This document shows, in pieces, positions 1 to 8,617 of a stretch of 64,000 nucleotides of DNA. Below the pieces are notes generated by a model. The model made no database searches and was not told the origin of the DNA. It saw nothing but the letters and a program-made list of their open reading frames with translations. The translations under genes were made by a program, and so were the position numbers. How positions within the stretch are numbered: the first letter of the stretch is position 1; every line of letters begins with the position of its first letter. Source of the stretch: Erythrobacter sp. QSSC1-22B (GTDB lineage: Bacteria; Pseudomonadota; Alphaproteobacteria; Sphingomonadales; Sphingomonadaceae); assembly GCF_001678665.1 (NCBI RefSeq), contig NZ_LZRP01000001.1, positions 558,001-622,000 of the forward strand. Direction: 5' to 3'.

Positions 1-13
1 ATAGGCGCGCGCC

Positions 14-292
14 ATGCCCGAAGCCCTCACCTTCCAAGGCCGCCTGCAGCGCGCCCGTTTCCGCGCCTGGCACCGCGGCACGCGCGAAGCGGATTACATG
101 TTCGGCGGTTTTTTCGATCGCTACCACGAGCAATGGAAGCCCGATGAACTGGCCTGGTTCGAAGCGCTGCTCGAAGAAGACGATGTCGATGTAATGGCCT
201 GGGCGCTCGGCACCCAGCCCGTCCCACCGCGCTTTCAGGGCGAATTGATCGAGAGCATGATGCTGCTCGACTATGTCGACATTCCTCGCTGA
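14..292 (+). CDS. sdhE: SdhE/Sdh5-family FAD assembly factor for succinate dehydrogenase
   Basis: A 92-residue acidic protein of the SdhE (YgfY/Sdh5, DUF339) family, which helps attach FAD covalently to the succinate dehydrogenase flavoprotein. The family signature RxxxRGxxExD appears here as RAWHRGTREADYMFGGF near residues 17-33, and the rest has the usual all-helical, Asp/Glu-rich composition with the WFEALLEEDD stretch. The length is typical of the family. It lies 37 bp upstream of the preferred mfd start on the same strand, a pairing I associate with sphingomonads from memory. The few bases before it are too short to identify the upstream gene. Confidence 0.85.
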   Translation: MPEALTFQGRLQRARFRAWHRGTREADYMFGGFFDRYHEQWKPDELAWFEALLEEDDVDVMAWALGTQPVPPRFQGELIESMMLLDYVDIPR

Positions 293-329
293 CGGGAACG
301 CCACCTCCCATGCCGCGCTGATCACGACC

Positions 330-3300
330 ATGCCCGATCTCTCCCGCATTCTTGAAGCAACGACACCGCTGACGCTGGCGCAGGTGGCCCGCGGCAGCCA
401 GCCGCTGGTCATGGCCGATCTCGCGCGCGCCGGAGCGGGCCGCGCGGTGTTCATCGCCCCCGACGATGCCGCCATGCGCGCGGTCAGCGATGCTGCGCAT
501 TATTTCGCCCCCGAACTCGAGGTGATCGAGTTTCCCGCCTGGGATGCGCTGCCTTACGATCGCTCCAGCCCGGCGCTGACCGTCAGCGCCAAGCGGCTTG
601 CCGCGCTGCACCGGTTGCAGACCGGCAAGTCCGGCGCGCAATTGCTGGTCACCACCATCAACGCCGCGCTGCAGCGGGTGCTGACCCCGTTCCGCATCCG
701 CGAAGGTGTGCGCGAATTCGCCATCGGGAGCGAGATCGGCCGCGACAGCCTCGCGCGGCTGCTCCAGCGGCAGGGTTACAGCCGCACCGACACGGTCGCG
801 GACAAGGGCGAATACGCGATTCGCGGCTCGATCGTCGATGTCTTCCCCTCGGGCCTCGACGAAGGACTGCGGCTCGATTTCTTCGGCGACGAGCTGGAAA
901 GCCTGCGGCTGTTCGACCCCAACACGCAGATGACCACCGCGCGGATCGAATCGCATCTGCTGCTCCCCGCCAGCGAGGCCTTGCTCGACGAGGACAGCAT
1001 CAAGCGATTCCGCGGACGCTACCGCGAATTGTTCGGCGCCGACGCGACCCAGGACCCACTCTACGAGGCGGTCAGCGAAGGCCGCCGCCTCGCGGGGATG
1101 GAACACTGGCTGCCGCTGTTCGAGGAACGGATGGCGACGCTGTTCGACCATCTCGACGACCGCGATATCGTCGTGATCGACGGCGCGGCGATGACGGCGG
1201 CCGAGGAGCGGCTGGGCGATATCGCCGATTATTACGCTGCGCGCACGCAGGCCACCGGTCAGGCCAAGGGCAGCTACCGCCCGGTTGAACCCGCTTCGCT
1301 CTATCTCGACAAGGACGAGCTGACCCGCGCGCTCGATGCCCACCCGGTCCACCGCAGCACCGGCTTCGACGAGCCCGAAAGCGCCAAGGTCGTCGATTTC
1401 GGGTTCCGCTCGGGCCGCGATTTCGGCCCCGATCGCGCGCGCGGCGAGAATGTCTACCCGCTGCTGGTCGATCATCTCAAATCGGTCGGCAAGGCCGGGC
1501 GCAGGCCGCTGCTGGCGACCTATTCCAAGGGCAGCCGGGCGCGGATGGTCTCGATCCTCGAGGAAGCCGGAATCACCATCCAGCTGGCGAGCAGCTGGCA
1601 GGAAGCGCTCGGCCTGTCGGCCAAGGGCGTGCCCGCGGCGTTGATCGTCCCGCTCGATACCAGCTTCGCCAATGACGAACTTGAGGTCCTGACCGAGCAG
1701 GACATCCTCGGCGACCGGCTGGTGCGGCGACGCAAGAAGCGCAAGAGTTCCGACGCCTTCCTCGCCGAACTGCAGGCACTCTCGGTCGGCGATCTTGTCG
1801 TCCACACCGAGCACGGCATCGGCAAATATCTCGGGCTCGAGGCGATCGCAGTCGGCAAGAGCAAGCACGATTGCGTGATGCTGGCCTATCGCGGCGGCGA
1901 CAAGCTGTTCATCCCGGTCGAGAACATCGATGTCCTCAGCCGCTACGGTTCGTCCGAGGATGCGGTCATGCTCGACCGGCTCGGGGGCGAGGCGTGGCAG
2001 AAGCGTCGCTCGCAGCTCAAGGAGCGGATCCGCGAGATCGCGCACGAATTGCTTCGCACCGCCGCCGCGCGCGCGCTGCGCAAGGCACCGGTTTTCGAAG
2101 TCGAATCAGGGCCTTTCAACCAGTTCCTCGACCGTTTTCCATGGGAGGAAACCGAAGATCAGGAGCGCGCCATCGAGGATGTGCTGCGCGATCTGGAGAG
2201 CGGCCATCCGATGGACCGGCTGGTCTGCGGCGATGTCGGCTTCGGCAAGACCGAGGTGGCGCTGCGCGCCGCCTTCGTCGCGGCGATGAACGGGCAGCAG
2301 GTGGCGGTGATCGCCCCCACCACACTGCTTGCACGCCAGCATTACCAGGGCTTTTCCGAGCGTTTCGCCGGTTTTCCGGTCGAGGTCGGCAGGCTCAGCC
2401 GGCTGGTTCCTGCCAAGGAGATGAAGGAAACCCGCGAGCGGCTGGCGAGCGGCGCGCTCGACATCGTCGTGGGCACCCATGCGATCCTGTCGAAGAGCAC
2501 CGCTTTCAAGGACCTCGGCCTCGTGATCGTCGACGAGGAACAGCGCTTCGGGGTGACCCACAAGGAAAAGCTCAAGCAGCTGCGCGCCGATGTGCATATG
2601 CTCACCCTCACGGCCACGCCCATCCCGCGCACGCTGCAGATGGCGATGACGGGTCTGCGCGAACTCTCGACGATCCAGACTCCGCCGGTCGATCGCCTCG
2701 CGGTGCGGACCTATGTGATGGAATGGGACGAGATCGTGATGCGCGAGGCGCTGCTGCGCGAACACCATCGTGGCGGGCAGAGCTTCATCATCGTGCCGCG
2801 CATCGCCGATATGCCCGAGCTCGAGAAATGGCTGCGCGAGGCGGTGCCCGAGATCAAGGCGGTCACCGCGCACGGCCAGATGGCGCCGAACGAGGTCGAG
2901 GAGCGGATGAGCGCCTTCTACGACCGGCAGTACGACGTGCTGCTGGCGACCACCATCGTCGAGAGCGGGCTCGACATCCCCAGCGCCAACACGATCATCA
3001 TACACCGCGCGGATATCTTCGGCCTCGCGCAGCTCTACCAGCTGCGCGGGCGCGTCGGCCGGGCGAAATTGCGGGCCTATGCCTATCTCACCTACGCTCG
3101 GGATACGCAGCTTTCGGAAGTGGGCGAGAAGCGGCTCAAGGTGCTCGGCGATCTCGACAGTCTGGGCGCCGGCTTCCAGCTCGCCAGCCACGATCTCGAT
3201 ATCCGCGGCGCGGGCAATCTGCTCGGCGACGAACAGTCGGGGCATATCCGCGAGGTCGGGTTCGAATTGTACCAGTCGATGCTCGAGGACGCCATTCTGG

Positions 3301-3818
3301 CCGCCAAGGCCGGCGAGGCCGGGCTCGATGCCAAACCCGACAGCGTCAGCCCGCAGATCACCGTCGATGCGCCGATTATGATCCCCGAGGATTACGTCCC
3401 CGATCTGGCGGTGCGGATGGCGCTCTACCGCCGGCTCAACGATGCGCGCGACAAGAGCGAAATCGAGGCGATGGCCGCCGAGATGATCGACCGCTTCGGC
3501 GATCTTCCCGCAGCGACCGCAAACCTGGTTCGGCTGATCGAAATCAAGCATCAGGCGATCGAGGCGAACATCGCCAAGATCGATGTCGGCAATGCCGGCA
3601 CGCTGGTCACTTTCCACAATGACGATTTCCCCGATCCGATGGGGCTGCTCGCCTATGTCGACCGGTTGAAGGGCACGGCAAAGCTGCGTCCCGACATGAA
3701 ACTGGTGATCAGTCGTGCGTGGAATTCACCCGAGAGCCGTCTGAACGGGCTCTATCAGCTGACCAAGGGGCTCGGCGGGATCGCACGCAAGGCGCGCAAG
3801 GCTAAAAAGCCCGCCTAG
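330..3818 (+). CDS. mfd: Transcription-repair coupling factor Mfd
   Basis: An 1162-residue SF2 ATPase that removes stalled RNA polymerase at DNA lesions and recruits UvrA. In order it has UvrB-like N-terminal modules, a CarD/RID-like RNA-polymerase-interaction region (GDLVVHTEHGIGKY), Walker A GDVGFGKTE near residue 634, the DEEQ box near 734, helicase motif VI (YQLRGRVGRA) and the C-terminal TRCF domain. An in-frame ATG at 273 would add 19 residues, but that start overlaps sdhE; the ATG at 330 begins MPDLSRIL, which fits the family better. The gene ends by overlapping the convergent EAL-protein gene by 4 bp. Confidence 0.97.
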   Translation: MPDLSRILEATTPLTLAQVARGSQPLVMADLARAGAGRAVFIAPDDAAMRAVSDAAHYFAPELEVIEFPAWDALPYDRSSPALTVSAKRLAALHRLQTGKSGAQLLVTTINAALQRVLTPFRIREGVREFAIGSEIGRDSLARLLQRQGYSRTDTVADKGEYAIRGSIVDVFPSGLDEGLRLDFFGDELESLRLFDPNTQMTTARIESHLLLPASEALLDEDSIKRFRGRYRELFGADATQDPLYEAVSEGRRLAGMEHWLPLFEERMATLFDHLDDRDIVVIDGAAMTAAEERLGDIADYYAARTQATGQAKGSYRPVEPASLYLDKDELTRALDAHPVHRSTGFDEPESAKVVDFGFRSGRDFGPDRARGENVYPLLVDHLKSVGKAGRRPLLATYSKGSRARMVSILEEAGITIQLASSWQEALGLSAKGVPAALIVPLDTSFANDELEVLTEQDILGDRLVRRRKKRKSSDAFLAELQALSVGDLVVHTEHGIGKYLGLEAIAVGKSKHDCVMLAYRGGDKLFIPVENIDVLSRYGSSEDAVMLDRLGGEAWQKRRSQLKERIREIAHELLRTAAARALRKAPVFEVESGPFNQFLDRFPWEETEDQERAIEDVLRDLESGHPMDRLVCGDVGFGKTEVALRAAFVAAMNGQQVAVIAPTTLLARQHYQGFSERFAGFPVEVGRLSRLVPAKEMKETRERLASGALDIVVGTHAILSKSTAFKDLGLVIVDEEQRFGVTHKEKLKQLRADVHMLTLTATPIPRTLQMAMTGLRELSTIQTPPVDRLAVRTYVMEWDEIVMREALLREHHRGGQSFIIVPRIADMPELEKWLREAVPEIKAVTAHGQMAPNEVEERMSAFYDRQYDVLLATTIVESGLDIPSANTIIIHRADIFGLAQLYQLRGRVGRAKLRAYAYLTYARDTQLSEVGEKRLKVLGDLDSLGAGFQLASHDLDIRGAGNLLGDEQSGHIREVGFELYQSMLEDAILAAKAGEAGLDAKPDSVSPQITVDAPIMIPEDYVPDLAVRMALYRRLNDARDKSEIEAMAAEMIDRFGDLPAATANLVRLIEIKHQAIEANIAKIDVGNAGTLVTFHNDDFPDPMGLLAYVDRLKGTAKLRPDMKLVISRAWNSPESRLNGLYQLTKGLGGIARKARKAKKPA

Positions 3819-5134
3819 GGCGAAACCAGTGCCAGGAAGTCCTCAGCAAGCATCGGCTCGGCGCGCAGGAACCCCTGATAGACCTCGCACCCTTCTCGGG
3901 CGATCAGTGCGCGCTGGGCTTCGGTCTCGACCCCTTCGACGACGACCTTGAGATCGAGCGCCTTGGCCATGGCAACGATGGCGCGGAAGACCGCAAGATC
4001 GCGCCCGTCATCGAGGACTCCCTCGATCATCGAGCGATCGAGCTTGAGATGATCGATCGGCAGCACTTTCAAATATCTGAAATTGCAGAAACCCGCACCG
4101 AAATCGTCGAGCGAGAGGCTGATCCCGGTAGCCTTGAGCTGGTCGAGGACCCCGCTGACTTGCTCGAGATCGGCAAGCAGCACCTGTTCGGTGATCTCGA
4201 GCGTCAGCGAATGCGGATCGATCCCGTTAGTCTCGACCAGCGCGAGAAACTCGCGCGCAAAGCTGCCAGCAGCGAGATCGGCCGGGGTGACGTTGATCGA
4301 AAGCCGCAAATCCTTCGGCCAGGCACGTGCCGCCTCCAGCGCCTTGCCGGCGATATGGCGTGAAAGTTGCGCGGTGTGGTCTGCACGTTCGGCGATGGTG
4401 AACAAGGTCGCGGCGCCGACCCGCCCGAGCACGGGATGATCCCAGCGCGCGAGCGCTTCGGCGCCGATCAGACGGTCGGTTGCGAGCGCATATTGCGGCT
4501 GAAAGCGAATCGAGATTTCATCGTGATCGATCGCCGCAAGCAGATCGGCCTCGAGCTGCTGGCTCGAGCGGCCGTCCTTGGCGAGCTGGCCGCTGGTCCA
4601 CACCACGCGATGGCCGGGCAACGAGCGAATCCGCGCGGATGCCTCGGACAGGGTATCGAGCAGCGACGCGGAGGTATCGCCCTCGACCGCGCGGATCAGC
4701 GCCACCCGCGGCCACAGCCGCAAGCTGTGCCCGGTGTCGGGGTCGCTGATGGGCATGGCAATGGCATCGGCCAGCGCCTCCGCGAGCCACTGCCAGCGCT
4801 CGCGATTGCATTCCTCGCGCAGTGCCAGGAGAAAAGTGTCGCCCGAGCTGCGCGCCGCGATCCACACACCGCTCTCGAGTTCGTCGCCGGCAAAATGGCG
4901 AATCCGCTGGGCGATCTCGATCAGCGCGCCATCGCCGGCGGTCTCGCCGAAGGCGACGTTGACCCGATCGATCCGGCCCACCGAAATCAACATGACATGG
5001 ATCGGGCAACCGCCCCCGCCTGCGGGCCATTCGTGCCACCAGCGATCGAGCGTCTGTCGCGCATGGTCGAGCGTACCGAGACCGGTCAGCCGGTCGCGCG
5101 TATCGTCGTCTGTCGCTGAGGCGAGGCTGGCCAT
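3815..5134 (-). CDS. Degenerate-GGDEF / EAL cyclic-di-GMP phosphodiesterase
   Basis: A 439-residue protein with an N-terminal GGDEF-like domain and a C-terminal EAL domain and no membrane segment. The GGDEF signature is replaced by SGDTF, so diguanylate cyclase activity is unlikely. The EAL domain looks catalytically complete: E-A-L in IGAEALARWDHP, the Asn of NVTPADL, the Glu of LEITE, the DD pair in DDFGAGF, the Lys of KLDRS, the Glu of VVEGVET and the Gln of YQGF. It therefore probably hydrolyses c-di-GMP. The ATG at 5134 is preferred over longer upstream readings because a GGGGGG ribosome-binding sequence lies just before it. Confidence 0.9.
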   Translation of the reverse strand: MASLASATDDDTRDRLTGLGTLDHARQTLDRWWHEWPAGGGGCPIHVMLISVGRIDRVNVAFGETAGDGALIEIAQRIRHFAGDELESGVWIAARSSGDTFLLALREECNRERWQWLAEALADAIAMPISDPDTGHSLRLWPRVALIRAVEGDTSASLLDTLSEASARIRSLPGHRVVWTSGQLAKDGRSSQQLEADLLAAIDHDEISIRFQPQYALATDRLIGAEALARWDHPVLGRVGAATLFTIAERADHTAQLSRHIAGKALEAARAWPKDLRLSINVTPADLAAGSFAREFLALVETNGIDPHSLTLEITEQVLLADLEQVSGVLDQLKATGISLSLDDFGAGFCNFRYLKVLPIDHLKLDRSMIEGVLDDGRDLAVFRAIVAMAKALDLKVVVEGVETEAQRALIAREGCEVYQGFLRAEPMLAEDFLALVSP

Positions 5135-5295
5135 GACCCCCCATATCCGTCGGATCGGAGAAATACGCCAGTAGTTTCCCCGCGTTGCCAAATGGGACGC
5201 CCGCCCATACACACGCGTGCATCCGCACATTTCCACGACGCGGAAGCGCTGCGGCCAGGACGTCCACCCCCAAGCGATCACCACGGGAAAGCTCG

Positions 5296-6075
5296 ATGCC
5301 CAATTTCGAAAAGCTCGCCCTGATCGTCTCGGACACCGACCGCGCGCACGAGGTCGCGCCGATGTATCGCGGCCTGGCCGACTGGGTCCCGCTCGAGGAA
5401 GCCGAGGCGGTCGTGGTCATCGGCGGCGACGGTGCCATGCTGCAGACGCTCCACGCCATGCTCGATTGCGGGATCATCAAGCCGGTCTACGGGGTAAATC
5501 TGGGCACGGTCGGCTTCCTGATGAACCACAACCGCTCGCCCGAAAAGCTGCTCCGCCGGATCGAGCGCGCACGCAGCGTCGCGGTCGCCCCGCTGTGCAT
5601 GGAAGCGGTCCGACAGGACGGAAGCACGCAGGAGTTTTGCGCTATCAACGAGGTCTCGTTGCTGCGCGAAACCCGCCAGACCGCCAAGATCGAGGTCTCG
5701 GTGGACGACAAGGTGCGGATCAAGGAACTGGTCTGCGACGGCGTGCTGGTGGCTACCCCCGCCGGATCGACCGCCTACAACCTCTCGGCCAACGGACCGA
5801 TCCTGCCGCTCGATTCCAGCCTGCTTGCGCTCACCCCCATCAGTCCCTTTCGACCGCGTCGCTGGCGCGGCGCGCTCCTGCCCGACCGCAGCACGATCCG
5901 TTTCCGTGTGCTCGAATCGAACAAGCGCCCGGTCTCGGTCGTCGCCGACCAGAAGGAGGTCCGCGACATCGCCGAGGTCTCGCTTCACATCGCCCGCGAG
6001 CAGGAGCTGCAATTGCTGTTCGATCCCGGCCATGCGCTCGACGAACGCATCGTTGCGGAGCAATTTCTCGTCTGA
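5296..6075 (+). CDS. nadK: NAD kinase
   Basis: A 259-residue NAD+ kinase of the ATP/polyphosphate type, which makes NADP+. The catalytic GGDG motif appears as VVIGGDGAMLQT near residue 43, followed by NLGTVGFLMN and the substrate-binding TPAGSTAYNLSANGPI segment. The ATG at 5296 (MPNFEKLALIVSD) is chosen because the upstream in-frame extension is arginine-rich and unlike the family. It is divergent from the EAL-protein gene, with about 160 bp between them, and is the last host protein gene before tRNA-Asn and the integrated element. Confidence 0.95.
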   Translation: MPNFEKLALIVSDTDRAHEVAPMYRGLADWVPLEEAEAVVVIGGDGAMLQTLHAMLDCGIIKPVYGVNLGTVGFLMNHNRSPEKLLRRIERARSVAVAPLCMEAVRQDGSTQEFCAINEVSLLRETRQTAKIEVSVDDKVRIKELVCDGVLVATPAGSTAYNLSANGPILPLDSSLLALTPISPFRPRRWRGALLPDRSTIRFRVLESNKRPVSVVADQKEVRDIAEVSLHIAREQELQLLFDPGHALDERIVAEQFLV

Positions 6076-6160
6076 TCCCGAACGGCGCGAGAAATCGCGT
6101 CGGGGCCGCTTGCCAAACCCGGTAAGCCCCCATATAGCGCGGCCCTGCCGATCTGGCTGC

Positions 6161-6235
6161 TCCCCGATAGCTCAGCGGTAGAGTAGGTGACTGTTAATCA
6201 CTTGGTCGTTGGTTCGAATCCAACTCGGGGAGCCA
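6161..6235 (+). tRNA. tRNA-Asn (GUU)
   Basis: A 75-nt cloverleaf starting TCCCCGA and ending TCGGGGA-G-CCA, with CCA encoded. The anticodon stem-loop is GGTGA-CTGTTAA-TCACT with anticodon GTT, and the T-arm contains GTTCGAATC. Its 3' end is the left boundary of the integrated element, and the last 14 bases recur at 17220-17233. Confidence 0.95.
6222..6235 (+). repeat. attL core (tRNA-Asn 3' end)
   Basis: The 14-bp sequence AACTCGGGGAGCCA is shared exactly with 17220-17233. The match extends upstream with one mismatch (TCC here, TCA at the right end). It covers the acceptor-stem 3' strand and CCA, so the tRNA stays intact after integration. Confidence 0.85.
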
Positions 6236-6402
6236 ATCAGCACATATAAGATGTTGATTTTGCTCGATAATAGCCAGAACGCAGCCAGCTTGTCCTACAT
6301 TCGTTCCCACATCCGGACCGGGCGCTGGACCCCGCTTTCCACCGCACTAAATTGCGCGCCCTAAGGTCTAGCAGCGGTAGAGCGGAGCATAGCGAACAAG
6401 CC

Positions 6403-6431
6403 AGAGGGCCATCGCTACGCGACAGCCCTCT
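6403..6431. other. Strong stem-loop near the left end
   Basis: Arms AGAGGGC and GCCCTCT are continued inward by ATCGC and GCGAC, allowing G-U pairs, giving about 13 pairs around a three-base loop. No T-run follows on either strand, so it is not a classical intrinsic terminator. It lies downstream of the small minus-strand gene at 6460-6597 and could end that transcript. Nothing else was recognised between the tRNA and that gene. Confidence 0.4.
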
Positions 6432-6459
6432 AACCTTCTAGCTGCAGGAGCGGCTAAAA

Positions 6460-6597
6460 TTAGCTTTCTTGGTTGTTCTTGTCTTGGTTGCGGTCATTGT
6501 TCTGTCCGCTCTGCTGACCGCCCTTTTTCTGGTCGGACTGCTGGTCATCCTGTTTCATTCCGCCTTGCTTGCGGTCTGTATCGTTCTGCTGTTCCAT
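6460..6597 (-). CDS. Small Gln/Asn/Asp/Lys-rich hydrophilic protein
   Basis: A 45-residue reading frame beginning MEQQNDTDRKQGG and ending NNQES, with almost no hydrophobic residues. Its ATG is preceded by AGAGAGGAATCTATC, a convincing ribosome binding site. The composition suggests an intrinsically disordered protein; no function can be assigned. It lies between the portal-operon terminator and attL, so it would need its own promoter and may be cargo of the element. An accidental reading frame remains possible, but the good ribosome site and biased composition argue against it. Confidence 0.55.
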   Translation of the reverse strand: MEQQNDTDRKQGGMKQDDQQSDQKKGGQQSGQNNDRNQDKNNQES

Positions 6598-6791
6598 GAT
6601 AGATTCCTCTCTCTTGGTTAGCCTCCCAATTAACCAAGCGACAAGCCACGGTTTGGTTTCGCGATTTTCGGCTCCTAGGTGGAGCCCTCTGCCGAAGTGT
6701 TCTCAAAATCCGCTAAAGTGGGGCGCAGAAAAGCCGAGCGGGAATCGATCCGCGACCATATTGATAAGGCGAGGCGCTGGCACTCTCGGGC

Positions 6792-6817
6792 AAAAGAAAC
6801 CCCCGCCGAAGCGGGGG
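6792..6817 (-). terminator. Intrinsic terminator after the head-gene operon
   Basis: On the minus strand the stem CCCCCGC-TTCG-GCGGGGG is followed directly by TTTCTTTT. It lies about 100 bp beyond the portal stop codon and would end the capsid-protease-portal transcript. The rest of the 6598-6917 gap holds no gene I can support. Confidence 0.85.
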
Positions 6818-6917
6818 CCAAGGTGCGTGGAGTGACAACCGGGTCGCAAGGTTTCACTTGGCGAGACCTAGTCAGCAATTGTGACAACATCATGCCAAAC
6901 CGCACGATAGTTTAGCC

Positions 6918-8063
6918 TCAAGCCGCTGCTCGCGGGTTCCATCCCTCGATCTGGCGCACCTCGTCCGCGTCCAGCACACCCGCTTCAATCGCGATCTTAT
7001 GCGCATTCCAGCGGGTCTCAGGATCGCCGCGCAGGAAGCCGGATAGATCAAGTTCAAGCTCAAGATTGCTGCCAGCGGCGAAAACCGTCCGGGCGAACTC
7101 GCTTTCGATCCTGCGCGCCCACGGGGCGAGGCAGAAGGTCGCGAACCATAGGCCCGCCTGCGCGGCATTCGTGAATGTGTTGTTTTCGTATGCTTGAATG
7201 ATCGGCGGTGGCACCTGATACAGTCGGCAGATTTCGATCACGCCAAACTTGCGGGTTTCCAGTAGCTCGGAATCCTCCGGGCTCATGCTGATGCTCTGCC
7301 ATTTCATCCCGCTTTCAAGGATGATCGGTCGCCCTGCATTACGGGCGCCCATGAACTTTTCGGCAAGCTGACTGCGCAGGCTCGCCACGTTGGCAGGGTC
7401 GATCTTGCTATCGGACTGCAGCGCGCCGCTGGGTGCTGCGCCATTGGCGAGGAAGGACCGCGCCCATTCATCCGCCGCGCGAACGCCCGCCACAGTTTCG
7501 CCAGCACGGGCAATCCGGCTTTTGCCGACAATGCCATCATCGGTACGCTCGCGCAGGTGGAGAACTTCGCCTTCCAACAAACGCCGGGTGCGCAGGCCAT
7601 CGTTTACATCATAGGCCAGCCGCCCGCTGCGAAGCTGCGAAACAGTCACTTGCTGCCATGGAATCCAGCGAAGGCCGGTCACGCGGCCATTGGCGGCGCG
7701 CTCGATCTGCGCCAGCCCGTTGCCGGTCAGCAGCGTCGAGGCTACAAGATGCTCAAAGAACTCGGGCCACGTCATGCGGCTGTTGACGCCGCCAGCGAAC
7801 AGGGAGCGCAGCGGGTGGTTTGTCACCTCAAGCCGCGTTCCATCCGACTGCCTGCGATAGACGTACGCGGGGACGTAGGCGAGCGCCGAACTAATGGCGC
7901 CCACGCAAGCCGAAATCGCGGAAAGCTGTTCCGCCTGCCGCGCGCTGGTCGCGGTGGTCGCGCCAACGCCGGGGGATAGCGCCAGCCATGAAGCATCGGT
8001 GGGGCTTGCATCGGATCGGATTTCGAGGCCCATAAGGCCAAGGGTGCGGGTCAGGAGTCCCAC
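6918..8063 (-). CDS. Phage portal protein (HK97 family)
   Basis: A 381-residue HK97-family portal, the dodecameric ring at the capsid vertex through which DNA enters. Family features visible are the N-terminal SAISACVGAISSALAYVPAYVYRR stretch in two parts, LLTGNGLAQIER, the central substrate-like segment AAPSGALQSDSKID, and FGVIEICRLYQVPPPIIQ in the C-terminal half. The start is a GTG at 8063 with GGAG about 8 nt upstream, inside the protease gene, which it overlaps by 13 bp, implying translational coupling. It is the last gene of the head operon; in most HK97-type phages the portal comes before protease and capsid. Confidence 0.93.
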   Translation of the reverse strand: MGLLTRTLGLMGLEIRSDASPTDASWLALSPGVGATTATSARQAEQLSAISACVGAISSALAYVPAYVYRRQSDGTRLEVTNHPLRSLFAGGVNSRMTWPEFFEHLVASTLLTGNGLAQIERAANGRVTGLRWIPWQQVTVSQLRSGRLAYDVNDGLRTRRLLEGEVLHLRERTDDGIVGKSRIARAGETVAGVRAADEWARSFLANGAAPSGALQSDSKIDPANVASLRSQLAEKFMGARNAGRPIILESGMKWQSISMSPEDSELLETRKFGVIEICRLYQVPPPIIQAYENNTFTNAAQAGLWFATFCLAPWARRIESEFARTVFAAGSNLELELDLSGFLRGDPETRWNAHKIAIEAGVLDADEVRQIEGWNPRAAA

Positions 8064-8614
8064 TGGGCAGTCTCCGCTAGGATAAGGACCCGGCGCCGCC
8101 GCGCAGCTTCACAGCCGTTCTGGAAGGCGCGCAGGGCAATCTCGGTGTCAGGGTAAGCAGGCCAGGCGCTAACGACTGAAATCTCGCGCAGGCCGATTGT
8201 GGTCAGGCTGCGCTTGCGGCCCTCCCAACGCTCGCCGCCATCGGGGATATTGAAGCCAAAGCTCATACCGCCAAGGTCGTCGCGCTCTGCCAATGCCAGA
8301 ACGTCCCGGCCCGCTTGCGTGTCAGGAATTGAGAGGTCGAACGACAGACCCCGGCTATCCTCTGCCAAGCGCAGGGTGCCGGATCGGGTGCGGCCAAGGA
8401 CCTTGCCCATATCGTGATCGTAGAGGGCCAGAATATCGCCCGTTAGTGCGGCGCGGAAGGCACCCGGCTCTATCGTTTCCACGAAGGAACCTAAGTCCGC
8501 TTCCGCGCCGAACGTGGCAGCGTAACCTTCAATCCGGCGGGCGCCATAGTTGGCGCGAATCTCGGTGAAGGCCCGCCGCTCGATGGCGGCGCTAAGGGGG
8601 GCAAGCGCCGCCAT
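8051..8614 (-). CDS. HK97-family prohead protease
   Basis: A 187-residue serine protease of the HK97 prohead (S78) family, which trims the capsid scaffold before expansion. The candidate catalytic His is in ALYDHDMGKVLGR and the Ser in LGGMSFGFNIPD, with the usual RRIEGYAATF start and LREISVVSAWPAYPDTEIALR end. Length is normal. It starts 3 bp after the capsid stop and overlaps the portal start by 13 bp, so capsid, protease and portal form one coupled unit. Confidence 0.93.
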   Translation of the reverse strand: MAALAPLSAAIERRAFTEIRANYGARRIEGYAATFGAEADLGSFVETIEPGAFRAALTGDILALYDHDMGKVLGRTRSGTLRLAEDSRGLSFDLSIPDTQAGRDVLALAERDDLGGMSFGFNIPDGGERWEGRKRSLTTIGLREISVVSAWPAYPDTEIALRAFQNGCEAARRRRVLILAETAQWDS

Positions 8615-8617
8615 ATC

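Noticed and set aside
27-2045. Long minus-strand open frame opposite mfd, and similar ones opposite addA, addB, secA, divL, pccA and scpA
   Set aside because: They are mirror frames of well-identified genes, rich in Arg, Ala and Gly or Asp and His from antisense GC-rich codons, with no family motifs and no ribosome sites.
6372-6382. Copy of the 11-bp CAGCGGTAGAG from the tRNA-Asn D-arm
   Set aside because: Too short and not placed like an integrase arm site or att core; likely chance.
6735-6790. tRNA-like T-arm sequence (GCGGATCGATTCCCGC on the minus strand)
   Set aside because: The loop length is wrong and no matching D-arm or acceptor stem could be drawn; probably chance or an old remnant.
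6675-6905. Open frames on both strands between the portal gene and the small gene at 6460
   Set aside because: They run through the intrinsic terminator at 6792-6817, have no ribosome site and no protein-like composition.
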